DNA of 41,904 nucleotides from Fonticula-like sp. SCN 57-25 (Eukaryota; Nucleariida; Rotosphaerida). The notes beneath the pieces were generated by a model that had not been told where the DNA came from, searched no databases, and saw nothing but the letters and a program-made list of their open reading frames with translations. Position 1 is the first letter of the stretch, and each line of letters starts with the position of its first letter. The stretch covers positions 1 through 41,904 of the forward strand of contig MEDX01000026.1 of the NCBI GenBank assembly GCA_001724245.1, read 5' to 3'. The position numbers and the translations under genes were made by a program. This document shows positions 1 to 11,481 of this stretch, one piece after another.

Positions 1-258
1 AACCGGCCACGACGTCATGTTGCTCCGGTGCGGCAGCAGCACCGTCGTCGACAGGTGCACGCCGTCGCGCATCGGGACCATAAAGTGGTGCGTCTCGCCG
101 TCATAGTGCGAGCGAAGGATCTCGGTCCCGGACACCCACTCGGCGGGGATGCTCGGCCACGCGTTGTACTGGTTCGACTGCCCAAACGGCAGGGCCTCCG
201 AGTGCAGCGCCAGCAGCAGGCAGGCCAGCGCGCACCAGGCCATCCGCATTTCCATCAT
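1..258 (-). CDS. Secreted S15/CocE-type serine hydrolase, 5' part only
   Basis: The first 86 codons of a minus-strand gene that runs off the left edge of the window. Translation begins MMEMRMAWCALACLLLALHS, a signal peptide, so the product is probably secreted or enters the endomembrane system. Residues 60-77 read MVPMRDGVHLSTTVLLPH, which matches the start of the alpha/beta hydrolase domain of the CocE/NonD and X-Pro dipeptidyl-peptidase (S15) family, where an M-x-DG-V-x-L-x-x-x-x-x-x-P motif is typical. The catalytic Ser-Asp-His lie outside the window and cannot be checked. The first of two adjacent ATGs was chosen; the second would differ by one residue. Two inverted CCAAT boxes (ATTGG at 314-318 and 336-340) lie upstream. 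Family assignment rests on the short N-terminal motif only. Confidence 0.6.
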   Translation of the reverse strand, partial: MMEMRMAWCALACLLLALHSEALPFGQSNQYNAWPSIPAEWVSGTEILRSHYDGETHHFMVPMRDGVHLSTTVLLPHRSNMTSWPV

Positions 259-668
259 GACACCTGCCAATGCAGGCGGCCGCGTCGAGCGTTTGGTTCT
301 GACAAGGGCGGTGATTGGATGATTTTACAAGGATGATTGGGTCGGTTGGGGTTGCCTTGTTGCATTCAACTGTCACCATCACTCCTCCATCAGGCACCAT
401 TGTCATGCAGATCCGAGATCTCTACGTTCGGAATCTCGCTGTATCACATACTGCACAGACTGTCGTTCACTTTCACGAGCAAACCGCCCAACTGGTAGTA
501 AATCAGCATACTGTATTTTGTCTTCCTTTATCCATGTGGCAGTGTGTTCATGTCAATTATTATCTCTCTAATCCGTTTATATTCCAATCTCAGAACCGAG
601 CAAAAAAGAAATGAAAAGCGACCAACAACAAAAAAACCGAACAACACCTCATTTTCTCGTCTCATTCT
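259..668. other. Intergenic region between hydrolase start and ankyrin-SH3 gene end
   Basis: About 410 bases with no convincing gene. It holds the promoter of the leftward hydrolase gene (ATTGG at 314-318 and 336-340, i.e. CCAAT on the transcribed strand) and the 3' flank of the ankyrin-SH3 gene. The part from about 410 onward is AT-richer. Short open frames here have no coding character. Confidence 0.5.
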
Positions 669-3338
669 TCACCCCTTGAGCTTTTCGTCCATGTACGCAA
701 AGATATCGTCAACCCCGCTGACGATCTGCCTGACCACGTCCGGCGTCTGCGGCACGGCCGACCCAACTCCCCCCGACGACGGCATCTGCGCGTCATCCGC
801 CGTCGCTTCAGCCGAAAACGACGCCGTCTCGACGCGCACCGGCGGCCTCTGCTGCTGCAGCGTGGGCGTCGCCGGCGACACCTTGCGCCGCGGCTTCACT
901 TCCTCCTCGTCGTCCACATCAAAGGCGCTCATCGCGTCCTCGTCGGCGCCGGCGCCGTTCGAGTCGACCGCCGCAACGGCAGCGGCCGCGGCGGCAACCG
1001 CGGCGGGCGAGGCCGAGCCCAGCGACGACACTTGCGAGACGCGCTCGCTCGCCGTCAACGGGATCGACACAAACTGCGCGGGGCGCGCGACAAGCTCGAC
1101 CACCGCAGGCGCAGGCGTCGTGGGCGACGAAGCAGCAGGCTCGGTCACAGGCGCAGAAACAGGGGCAGACACAGGCTCTGGCGTAGGCTCGGGCGCCGGT
1201 GCAGCGGGCTCGGATGCCGCCACGGCCGCCGCCACCGCAGCAGCAGCGGCGGGAGGGATTGCAGCCGAGGCCGGACGACCGAAAAAGGCGGGCTGCGCGT
1301 TGAGCGGCGGCAGCTTGACGGCGGGCTTGGGCGCGAGGGCCGCCGCGGGCAGCGGCGGGAGAACAATCTTTGTCCCATCGACAGTCTGACGAACAGCAGC
1401 CTCTGATGCAGGCGCAGGCACGGCAGCAGGAGCAGCCACAACGGCAGGCGCAGCCACAACGGCAGGGGCAGCCACAACAGCAGGAGCAGCTACAACTGCA
1501 GGGGCAGCAACAGGCTCAGGCTCAGCCGCAGGCTTTGCTTCAACTTCGGGCTCTGCAGCGGCGGCGGCGGCAAAGGGCGTCTGAACAACAACATCATCAT
1601 CCTTTGGCTCCTCCTTCTTGTCCTCTTCCTTTTCATGTTCCTCTTCCTTCTTGTCTTCCTGCGCCGGCTCGGTGACGACGAGCGCCGCCAAGGCAGCCGA
1701 CAGCCTCTTTGACGACGCCGTGGACACAAGCGACGGGAGCTCGACGTGGCCGTCGGCGTCAGCGCCGCGCTCGCCAGCGGCCTTTTCCTTACCCGCTTCC
1801 TCTGCTCCTTCTTCCTCCTCATCGTCATCGTCGTCGTCGTCCAGCGGCACGACATAATTTTGCTTAAAGTCGCCCGTCTTGCCCGTCCCGACGACCGTCC
1901 CGCGCCACCACCCGCTGTCGTTCTGCTCAATCACGTCGATCAGGTCGCCCACCGCAAACGTCAGCACGGACGGGTCATAGGCCGAACCGGACGACTGGAT
2001 GATGGCGCGGACGCGCGCAAGCACCGCTGGAGCATCCTGCGGCACCTGCGTCTGCTGCTGAGGCGCCACCTGAGCGGCCTCCTGCTGCTGCTGCTCGTGC
2101 TGAACAGCGGCGGGGGCCGCCTGCACGCTCGTGGGGCTCATGGGCACGGCGTGCGCCGCGTCGGGCGCCGCCGCCGGAGCGGTGACCGAGAGCGGCCGCG
2201 GCGCCGACTTGCTTCCGTTCGAGCTGAGCGACTCTGCCGAGGCGGATGCGGCGGCGGCAGCGGCGGCCATCGAGTGCGAATCGAGCGCGTCGACGCTGCC
2301 GACGGGCTTGTGCGGCGCAATCTGCGCCTCGAACGGGCGCAGGGCAGCGGCGCGCTCTGTAGGCGGCACGCTCTCGCAGGCCGTGAGCATCTGAAAGATG
2401 ACGTTTGTGGCGCCCTGCTTTGTAAAGGCGACAAACAGCTCAATGGGCGTCTGCTGGAGGTCGTTGACGACGCGCGCGTCGGCGCCAAGCTGCAGGAGCG
2501 CGAGCACGACGCTGCGCTTGTTGAACTGGACGGCCTCGTGGAGCGCCGACGCACCGTCAAAGTTCATGCAGTTGACGTCGACGAGGCCTGTGCCGACGAG
2601 GAAGCGCACAATGTCGGCGTAGCCGTTGCGCGCGGCAAGGTGCAGCGGGGAGCTCATGGGGCGGTAGCCGGGCTTGTAGATCTGCGAAAGAACGTCCGTC
2701 GTCGCGAGCGCCTGCGCCTGCTCAGTACCGCCAAAGCGAGCCGCAAGATCGAGCGGGGTCTCATTCGACTTGTTGCGGATCTGCGGGTTGGCGCCCTGCT
2801 GGAGAAGAACGCGCGTCACGGCGCCGCTCTTGCCGACCTGGGCGGCAAAGTGAAGCGGCGTCGCGCCCTCATTGTTCAGCTCATTCACATGGAGACCCTT
2901 GTCAAGGAGCGTCTTGCAGGCGTCAGCGTGATCGCCCCACGCCGCGAGATGCAGCGCAGAGTTGCCCGCGGAATCCTTGGCCTGCGCATCGGCGCCGAGC
3001 TCAATGCAAAGCGTAATGTAGGAATCGTGGCCATTGAGGGCAGCCACGTGAAGAACAGTGTAGCCGTTCTCGTTCACCGAGTTGATGTCAACGGAGCCCT
3101 TCATCAGATTCGACACCGAGTCAGTCGCCTTTTTCAGAAAGGCCTTGCTGCCGCCCGAGCTGGCAGGAGAAGACGCCGTCGAGCCGCGACGAGGCGCCAG
3201 CTGAGCCAGAGCCTCCACATTGCCGGACGCAGCGCTCTTGAAGAGCTCTTCCACCTTGCCGCCGCGCTATTCAGAAGAGAGCGTGAGTACTAACCGGCAT
3301 GCCGCGATGCAGTGGCGTACCTGACGAAGCTTGTCCAT
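669..3338 (-). CDS. Ankyrin-repeat and SH3-domain scaffold protein
   Basis: Two exons give 871 aa. Exon 1 is six codons (MDKLRQ, 3338-3321), followed by a 54-nt intron (3320-3267, gtacgc...atag) and exon 2 (3266-669). The long frame alone would have to start at a GTG, so the upstream ATG exon is preferred. Residues about 65-300 hold at least six ankyrin repeats (for example NGYTVLHVAALNGH, GNSALHLAAWGDH, GATPLHFAAQVGK). An SH3 domain follows near 420-480, with GWWRG and GDFKQNYV. The rest is low complexity: acidic runs, a Lys/Glu stretch, and Ala/Pro/Val repeats coded by an 18-bp tandem repeat. The ANK-then-SH3 order recalls CASKIN-type scaffolds, but no SAM domain is seen. Likely a cytoplasmic adaptor; its partners cannot be inferred. 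Confidence 0.8.
1426..1512. repeat. 18-bp tandem repeat coding VVAAPA
   Basis: About five imperfect copies of an 18-bp unit (gcagccacaacggcaggc on the + strand). In the ankyrin-SH3 gene on the opposite strand they encode the hexapeptide VVAAPA in the disordered C-terminal half. Confidence 0.7.
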
Positions 3339-3722
3339 TGTTGACCGACGACCAAAAGCGCGCTTTTAACGCCTAAAAAAATGCTCACTAAAAAAAAAGA
3401 TTACCCAGCGACAAACGCCAGTCCTATTCACCCACACGCCTTCGTACGAAGGCGCGCCTCCCTTTCAGTCGCGCTCAAGAGGGCGAGTCACTGGTGCACC
3501 GCGCGATGGGCCACGCCACTGCTTGGGGAGCAAAAGCGAAAACCAAACAAAAATACGCTTTCACCCAAGCTGTCCAATCAGATGTCACAGAGGGCAGGAA
3601 TCAAGGGCAGAGTATCTATTTAAAGACAATCTAGACTCAAAAAGGCAATTGATGACAGTGCCTTCCGCTTTAGGACAAGTTTGACAGGCGCGAGGCAGAC
3701 ACTCCGCAGACACCTGCAGAGC
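3339..3722. promoter_or_regulatory. Divergent promoter, ankyrin-SH3 / macro-U-box
   Basis: About 384 bp between two head-to-head starts (3338 leftward, 3723 rightward). It contains a perfect 14-bp palindrome AAAAGCGCGCTTTT (3354-3367) only 16 bp from the leftward ATG, a CCAAT box (CCAATCA from 3574) and a TATA-like TATTTAAA (3617-3624) about 100 bp upstream of the rightward ATG. Function is inferred from position and motif only. Confidence 0.5.
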
Positions 3723-5603
3723 ATGGCGGGCCGTGGTAATCCGCGCTATCAGGGCGCGACGGCGGTTCTTTCGAACGATTGTTATATCGAAGGTGCGTTA
3801 CCTCATTGTTGAGAATACTTGTGCGTTAACGGAAAACATGTTGCAGCCGTGCATTCCGATCTAGGTCGCCTTGCAGCTGATTCCTACCTTGTTAATGTTG
3901 GCGAGGGGATCATCAACAGCGGCCGTGTGTACGACATGCTCTGCACGAACGAGCCCCAAGTCGCGGCGGCCGCAGAGCAGGTTGCTGCTTCTCTGCAAGG
4001 TGCGGCCGCCGCTCCCGGCTCGGTGCACGCGTCCGATCTTCCATCGCCCAACAATCTCTCCAATGCCCGAGCAGTCCTCTTTGGCGTTGCTCCCGGCTAC
4101 CGCCTTGGCCAGGCCACTGCGCACAACCTCCTTCGCGGCCTCATCCAGGCGAGTCTACTCAGCGCGTCTCAAAAGGGCGCGTCGTCGATTGCGATGCCCG
4201 TCATGTCCGCTGATTTGCAAGGCTTCCCCTTTGCGGACGCGTTCGACATTATCGCCGAGGAGGCGCTCGCCTTTCTTCAAAACAACGCGCAACAGACGCT
4301 CCGCTCCGTGAGCATTGTTTCCATCAACCCTCAAAAGATTTCCATCATGAAGGCGCGTCTCCGCATGCTGAGCGCGCGCATGTCCCTGCCTGCGCTCGTC
4401 GACACTCAGCCGGCCGCCTTCTTTGCGACCGTCCGCAACGCGACCGCTGCCTTTGGGCAGGGCGGCCTCGCGGCCATGCGCGGCGATGAACTTGCCGCAC
4501 TCCTTCTCAACCGCGGCGCCAACGTGCCGCTGGCGCGCTTCCCGTCGGGCGCCGAGCTCGCCGCCGCCACCTGTGGCTCGCTCGCGAGGTCGCTCGGCAC
4601 GTCGCCGTCGGACTCGTCATACATCCTGCTCCAGGCGTACCTCCTCGAGGCCATGGCGCGACTTTCCGCCGCAGAGCTCACGCGCACAAATGCAGCGCGC
4701 GCGGGCTTTTCCCCCACACATCTCGGCGTGCTCGGCTGGGTCGCCGACGACGCCGAAAAGTGGCTCACCGCGCGCCGGTGGGCGTCCCGCAGCCCTGCCC
4801 TCTACAACGTCGTAAAGGGCACGCGTGGTAGCTACCTCGCGTCCGTGACGGCCGCCGACCTCGCCGCTGCGGGCGTCGACGAGGCCACCGCGGCGGCCTT
4901 TATCGGCGAGGTGAGGGCCGAGGTCGCCGCGACGCTCAGGGCCAGTGGCGTTTCCGACACCATCGAAGGCATTGACGGATGGAGCGCGGCGTACGCAATG
5001 AACGACGAGCGCCGCGCGGCAGTCCCCGCTCCCGCCGCCGCCCCCGCCGCCGCTCCGGTCGCAGCGACGTACCCCGCCGTGACGCCCAACTTTCCCTCCG
5101 TGCCGACCCACTCTCCCTCGGTGACGCCCAACTTTCCCTCCGTGCCGACGCACTCGCCCGCTGCCGCCGCCCCAAAGAAAAAGATCCCCGGCGCGGTGGC
5201 GACGCCCTTTACAGCTCAACCAATGCCCGCGCAGCCGTCCGCTGCACCCACCCCCGTGTCTGCGCCTGCGCCTGCTCCCGCACCCACCCCTGCGGCTGCC
5301 CCCGAATCGGATGACTCGGCGTCGACGGTCGACTATGCCAAGCCCGAGCGGCAGACGACCGAGTGGCTGCGCCTTTCCAACCGCCTAAAGTGCCCGATGT
5401 CGCGCAAGTACATGACGGACCCGGTGACGACATCCGATGGCACGACGTTTGAGCGCGACGTCATTATGGAGTGGCTGGCGGAGAGCCTGACGTCGCCGGT
5501 GACGGGCGAGCCGCTCGCGTCGGCTGATTTGACGCCCAATGTCAAGATGGCAGGCGAGCTGGAGCTCTTTTACAAGGCGAATCCGACGCTTCGAGGTACG
5601 TAG
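3723..5603 (+). CDS. Macro domain-U-box fusion protein (candidate ADP-ribose-linked E3 ubiquitin ligase)
   Basis: Two exons, 608 aa. Exon 1 (3723-3792) starts MAGRGNPRYQGATAVLSNDC; a 54-nt intron (3793-3846, gtgcgt...gcag) joins in phase to exon 2. Residues about 10-180 look like a macro domain: LVNVGEGIINSGRVYD stands where AIVNAAN...GVA normally occurs, and SIAMPVMSADLQGFPFADA matches the SIAFPxxxxGxxGFP strand-loop. The canonical N-A-A-N is altered, so ADP-ribose binding is uncertain. A helical middle region is followed by a Pro/Ala linker with a 42-bp duplicated segment (near 5085-5160). The C-terminus (about 535-605) is a U-box: LKCPMSRKYMTDPVTTSDG, then TFERDVIMEWL and SPVTGEPL. U-boxes recruit E2 enzymes. 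A donor-like gtacgt overlaps the last codons (5596), so a further 3' exon is possible. Confidence 0.8.
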
Positions 5604-5860
5604 CGTGCGGCACGGCCATCTTTAGATTACGCCCTTTCTTTTTGCAACGATGACATTGCCTTTTCTTTTGTATTTCTTGTTCAATGTACCTCTTCGATTG
5701 TGCACATGGACAGTTGTCGGTTCGAAAACAGATGGCACTGCATTGGTGGGTCGACCGTGGCACACGGCAAACCATAAGCGAATAGCAAACCGACATAAAA
5801 AGATTACTTGGCGCTCCCTCTGCTTGCGGCGCCTCTCCTCTCGCTATCAAACCTGCTTGC

Positions 5861-6982
5861 CTAGTTGAACGACGGCCGCTCGCCCGTGTAGCGGTTGAAC
5901 GCAAAGTCGGCGCCGAGGAGGCCGTCGGCGACGCGGTAGTCCTCCTCACCTCCCTAGCACGAAAAGTAAGAACCAAAACAATGTCAAAACGTGCCACGTG
6001 GCGTACCTCGATGAGCCCCTCGCGCTCGTAGAGCGTCTGGCCGAGAATGCCGTGGGGCCTCTCTGGCTCGCCGACGAGGTTGACGAGGAGGTTGGAGTAG
6101 GCCGCGTGCCTGACGCCCTGCTCGACCTGGACCCTGACCTGCACGCTGTACGCGCCGTACTGCATCGACATGACAAACTTTCCGTCCCTCTGCTCGATGG
6201 CGACGGCGCCGAGCCCGCCGTCGATGGTGCGCTCGCCGGCAGTCATGAGCGTGCCGTTGATGATGATGCCAAAGTGCGGGTCAAAGATGAGCGACTGGTC
6301 GGCACCAAAGCGGAAGCCGATCTGGCCCATATAGGTGCCCTTGAGCTCAGAGAGAAGGATAAACTTGGCGTTGATCTGCAGGTAGCTGTCGCTCAGCACG
6401 TTGAAGACGCCGTCGGGCTCGCCCTCAAAGTAAAAGGTGACGCCGTCAAAGCCCTTAAAGTGCGGGTCCTGCTTGCCGGCGCCCTGGCGGATCTGGTAGC
6501 CCGACTGGACGTCGCGGCAAATCTTGCTGGCGGACTGCTCGCGGCACTGGTAAACGGGCGAGGCACCGCAGTCGCTGCGGGGGTGCGCGCCGCCCTCAAA
6601 CGGCGTGGCCGGGGTCGCGCTCAGGCAGGCGCTAAGAGACGAAAAGCAGCGGATCCCGTGATGGCAATCATTGTTGCGGATCGAAACAACTTCGCCGGTC
6701 GACACTTCGCGGCACTTTGGCGAGGACGAGGAGGCGCACTTGAAAAAGTGCGACGAGGAGGAGCACGAGGCGCGCGAGTCGGAGAGGGAGCCGCCGCTGC
6801 TGGATTCGCAGCTCGAGAGATCGGGGTAGCAGTGGACGCCGGAGCAATCGGCGCTGTCGGACTGCGCGTACGCAAGCGCAACGCACAGGGCAAGTACTGC
6901 GGGAATGAAAAAGTAGGGAAAAGTTAGAAAGGGTACAAAAATGGACGCGGCATCAAGGCGCACAGGCAAGCTGCTTCTTCAT
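5861..6982 (-). CDS. Secreted root-cap/LEA-type protein with a VWD-like domain
   Basis: Three exons, 333 aa: 6982-6964, 6896-6007 and 5953-5861, with introns of 67 nt (6897-6963) and 53 nt (5954-6006). Splicing restores a clean signal peptide (MKKQLA joined to LLALCVALAYAQ), which supports the 19-nt first exon. Residues about 20-150 are Ser/Cys-rich with regularly spaced cysteines. From about 155 onward, DPHFKGFDGVTFYFEGEPDG, LQINAKFI and HGILGQT followed, after the last splice, by GGEEDYRVADGLLGADF match the plant root-cap / late-embryogenesis family (IPR009646), which resembles a von Willebrand D fold. The last exon is supported because this family continues with a GGExxYR segment. An extracellular role is likely; the molecular function of the family is not well defined. 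It is convergent with the macro-U-box gene, 257 bp apart. Confidence 0.7.
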
Positions 6983-7374
6983 GATGGTGATCAAGTGGAA
7001 GCAAAGGATGAAACAAGGCCGAGCGGCGAGGCGTTTTTATTCATGAGAGGGCCCCTGGCTGCGCGGCCCCTGAAGCACACATTCACGACAAATAAAAAAT
7101 GACGATGCCCGTGACAGGAAGCGAATAAGAAGAGCGCCCTGGCCTGAGCAGAGATGACGGCCACAAGGGGTGGTGGAATAAGGGGCAAAGGCATGCGCAA
7201 ACACGAAAGACCGAATTCTGTCGGCGATATTGCGGAAAAGGAGAAGCAAACATACATCCGACCCCGATTCAAGCTACGTTTGAACCCGCTTCCACGCCAT
7301 GCTCAGGATGCCAAGGGATCGACCGCCGCCGACGGCCCACAGTGTCATCCATGTCACGAAATGCCTTTTTCAGA

Positions 7375-7387
7375 TTTCGCGCCAAAA
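7375..7387. promoter_or_regulatory. E2F/DP-like site upstream of DSN1
   Basis: TTTCGCGCCAAAA matches the classical E2F element (TTTSSCGC, DHFR-type TTTCGCGCCAAA). It lies 107 bp upstream of the DSN1 ATG and 10 bp upstream of the TATA box. E2F-type control would suit a kinetochore gene expressed in the cell cycle. Identified by motif only. Confidence 0.6.
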
Positions 7388-7397
7388 TAAATGACCA

Positions 7398-7403
7398 TAT
7401 ATA
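7398..7403 (+). promoter_or_regulatory. TATA box of DSN1
   Basis: TATATA inside CATATATAGC, 91 bp upstream of the DSN1 start codon, at a usual distance if the 5' UTR is about 60 nt. Confidence 0.5.
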
Positions 7404-7493
7404 GCAATACTTTACCCATAAAAGGAAACATCCTCCATAAATGGTCAATGCAGCTTGAAGCCGTTTTCAAACACGGACGAACTCTGCGCCGGC

Positions 7494-8368
7494 ATGGAGA
7501 AGAGCAAAAAGACGGCGCGTCGGCAGAGCCGCGACCTCCGCGGCCAGCGGCACTCGCTGAGCTCCTCTGCGGCGGCCGCTTTCGCCCTGGACCCTTCCGT
7601 GGACGCCTCGCAGCTGTACAAGCTCGTTGGCGCCGATCTTCCCGAGAGCGATCGCCTTCGCCAGGTGATCCTCTGGTCGCTAGAGCGCCGCCGCGCGCGC
7701 GCCGCCTCGAGCAGCAGCGCGTCGTCGCCGCACTCTGCCGCGGTCGCCGCGACGCTCAGGGGCGTTATGGAGCGGCTCCGCGAGAAGCGTGTCCCCGTCA
7801 TTGTGAGCCCCGGGTCATTGTCGGTCGGGCGCGGCCCTGCCAAGCCCAATGAGCGTAACGTCGCGCTCGAGCGAAGCATCGCCGAGCTGGAGAAGCAGCA
7901 CGAGCGCGTGCTAAAGGAGAGCGAGACATGGGCGACGCTACGCGCGCGGTCGAGCGCGCTGTGCCAGACGGTCCAGGCGTCGCTCGATGTGCCGCCACCG
8001 TCGGCTGACGCGATCCCTGACTTTGTAACACCCGCTCATCGGCGCCTCATCGAGTCGGTGATGCCCAAGGGAACGGCTGCGTCCTCGGCGGACGGGCGCA
8101 AGAAGAATCAGAAGCAGCAGCAGCAGCAGCAAAAGCTGAGCATCGCGACACAGATCCACCAACTGGAGCATTTTGTGGACAATGCCATGCGGCTTCGCGA
8201 GGTGCGCTTTCCCTCTTTCATGCTTGTAAAGAGTAGTTTGCTAACACATTATTGTTTGAATAGGCCGTTGCGGCGTACCATGTGAGAATAGTCGACGAAG
8301 CAATGAAGGCGTCGTTCAGTTCAAATCCAAGCCGCGACAACATCAAGACACTCTTAAAATCACTCTAG
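7494..8368 (+). CDS. DSN1: Kinetochore MIS12-complex subunit DSN1/Mis13 homologue
   Basis: Two exons, 270 aa. Exon 1 (7494-8201) ends RLRE; a 62-nt intron (8202-8263, gtgcgc, branch CTAAC, tag) joins to exon 2 (8264-8368), which adds 34 codons ending TLLKSL. Residues about 42-70 (SQLYKLVGADLPESDRLRQV followed by ILWSLERR) match the Mis13/Dsn1 core, where an LP-x-x-x-R-x-RQ-x-x-x-W pattern is conserved. The N-terminus is basic. Residues about 120-165 and 215-250 are predicted coiled coil, with a Gln run (codons CAG) between. DSN1 is part of the MIS12 complex linking centromeric CENP-C/CENP-T to NDC80. At 270 aa it is compact compared with human DSN1 (356 aa). The preceding frame has no ATG upstream of 7494, and a TATA box sits 91 bp upstream. 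Confidence 0.7.
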
Positions 8369-8631
8369 CTTTATTCTGCCTGTACAATATAACCCTTTTG
8401 ACTGTATCATACTGTATCATGAATACTGTAGTCATATTCGCGAAAGACAAGACAGGCATCCTTAGCCTCAGCCCTGTGACAACCATGTAGGCGTGCATGA
8501 CTCTCCAATAACAACCCTGCAGCAGCCCTGTAATCACACTCTTCTCTTCTCATCATCCTTGCTCCACACACTTTTCATAATGGTTATTTATTACCTATCA
8601 TGTACAAGCCTGCCACAGCCCTGTTCACTCT

Positions 8632-11006
<2,375 letters not shown>

Positions 11007-11481
11007 AATGCCACTCTAGTCACAAAAAGCAGGGCGGTTAAGCGGGGGGCTTCTAAAGGGAGGCGGAAGGGGGCCGACGTACGGGTGCCGCTGCAAGGGA
11101 TGCGGCCGCGGAGAGGAAAAAACGACAATGACGCACACATGCAAACTGGCGCCAGTTTGCACTATTGATATCGCAGGCGAGTCGCATGCAAACTGAGATG
11201 GTTTGCCGATCTAAGGTGGTTCGTGCTTGGCGACAGAGGGGCCGTCAAGATCACGCTCGAGCGAGATCGGAAAGATTCTGACGCATTGCGCTGTCGTGCA
11301 CGCGTCAGGAAAACACACAAACGTTGCCCGCGCGACCACGCAATCGTCACCGCTCCCTCTTCATCTCTCTTGGTTTCGGTGTTGCGCCTCTCCCTTGACG
11401 GGCTGGTTAGCCTAGTTTAAGCAGCGCAGGGATCGCGGAAAGGCCGCGTTCGTGTATTCTTTTTAGTTGTTTACTAGCGGC
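11007..11481. promoter_or_regulatory. Divergent promoter, RPT5 / LAMMER kinase
   Basis: 475 bp between head-to-head starts. It contains a perfect 20-bp palindrome at 11141-11160, a third GCAAACTG at 11188-11195 and a GTTTGC at 11201-11206. No TATA box or CCAAT box is obvious. No gene is seen in it. Confidence 0.5.
11141..11160. promoter_or_regulatory. 20-bp perfect palindrome GCAAACTGGC/GCCAGTTTGC
   Basis: The two 10-bp arms are exact reverse complements with no spacer. The half-site GCAAACTG recurs at 11188-11195. It lies 135 bp upstream of the RPT5 ATG and looks like a dimeric transcription-factor site. Confidence 0.6.

Larger units (their letters stand above)
6983..7493. promoter_or_regulatory. 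Divergent promoter, root-cap-like / DSN1
   Basis: About 510 bp between head-to-head genes. The DSN1 side has an E2F-like site and a TATA box (listed separately). The side next to the root-cap-like gene has no clear motif beyond an AT-rich stretch near 7030-7110. No gene is seen within it. Confidence 0.5.

Noticed and set aside
1746-3293. A 515-codon open frame on the + strand opposite the ankyrin-SH3 gene
   Set aside because: It is an antisense shadow of a GC-rich coding strand: Arg/Leu/Val-rich, no domain, while the minus strand has clear ankyrin repeats and an SH3 domain.
5589-5650. An additional 3' intron in the macro-U-box gene starting gtacgtag
   Set aside because: The donor is good, but the nearest acceptor gives a 30-nt intron and later ones give no recognisable continuation; the U-box is already complete.
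5542-5860. Extension of the root-cap-like protein past its second donor
   Set aside because: The unspliced frame loses family similarity after GLIE; splicing at 6006/5954 restores it and ends at 5861.
5998-6927. A 309-codon open frame on the + strand opposite the root-cap-like gene
   Set aside because: Composition is that of a reverse-complement shadow; the minus strand carries a signal peptide and a conserved family pattern.
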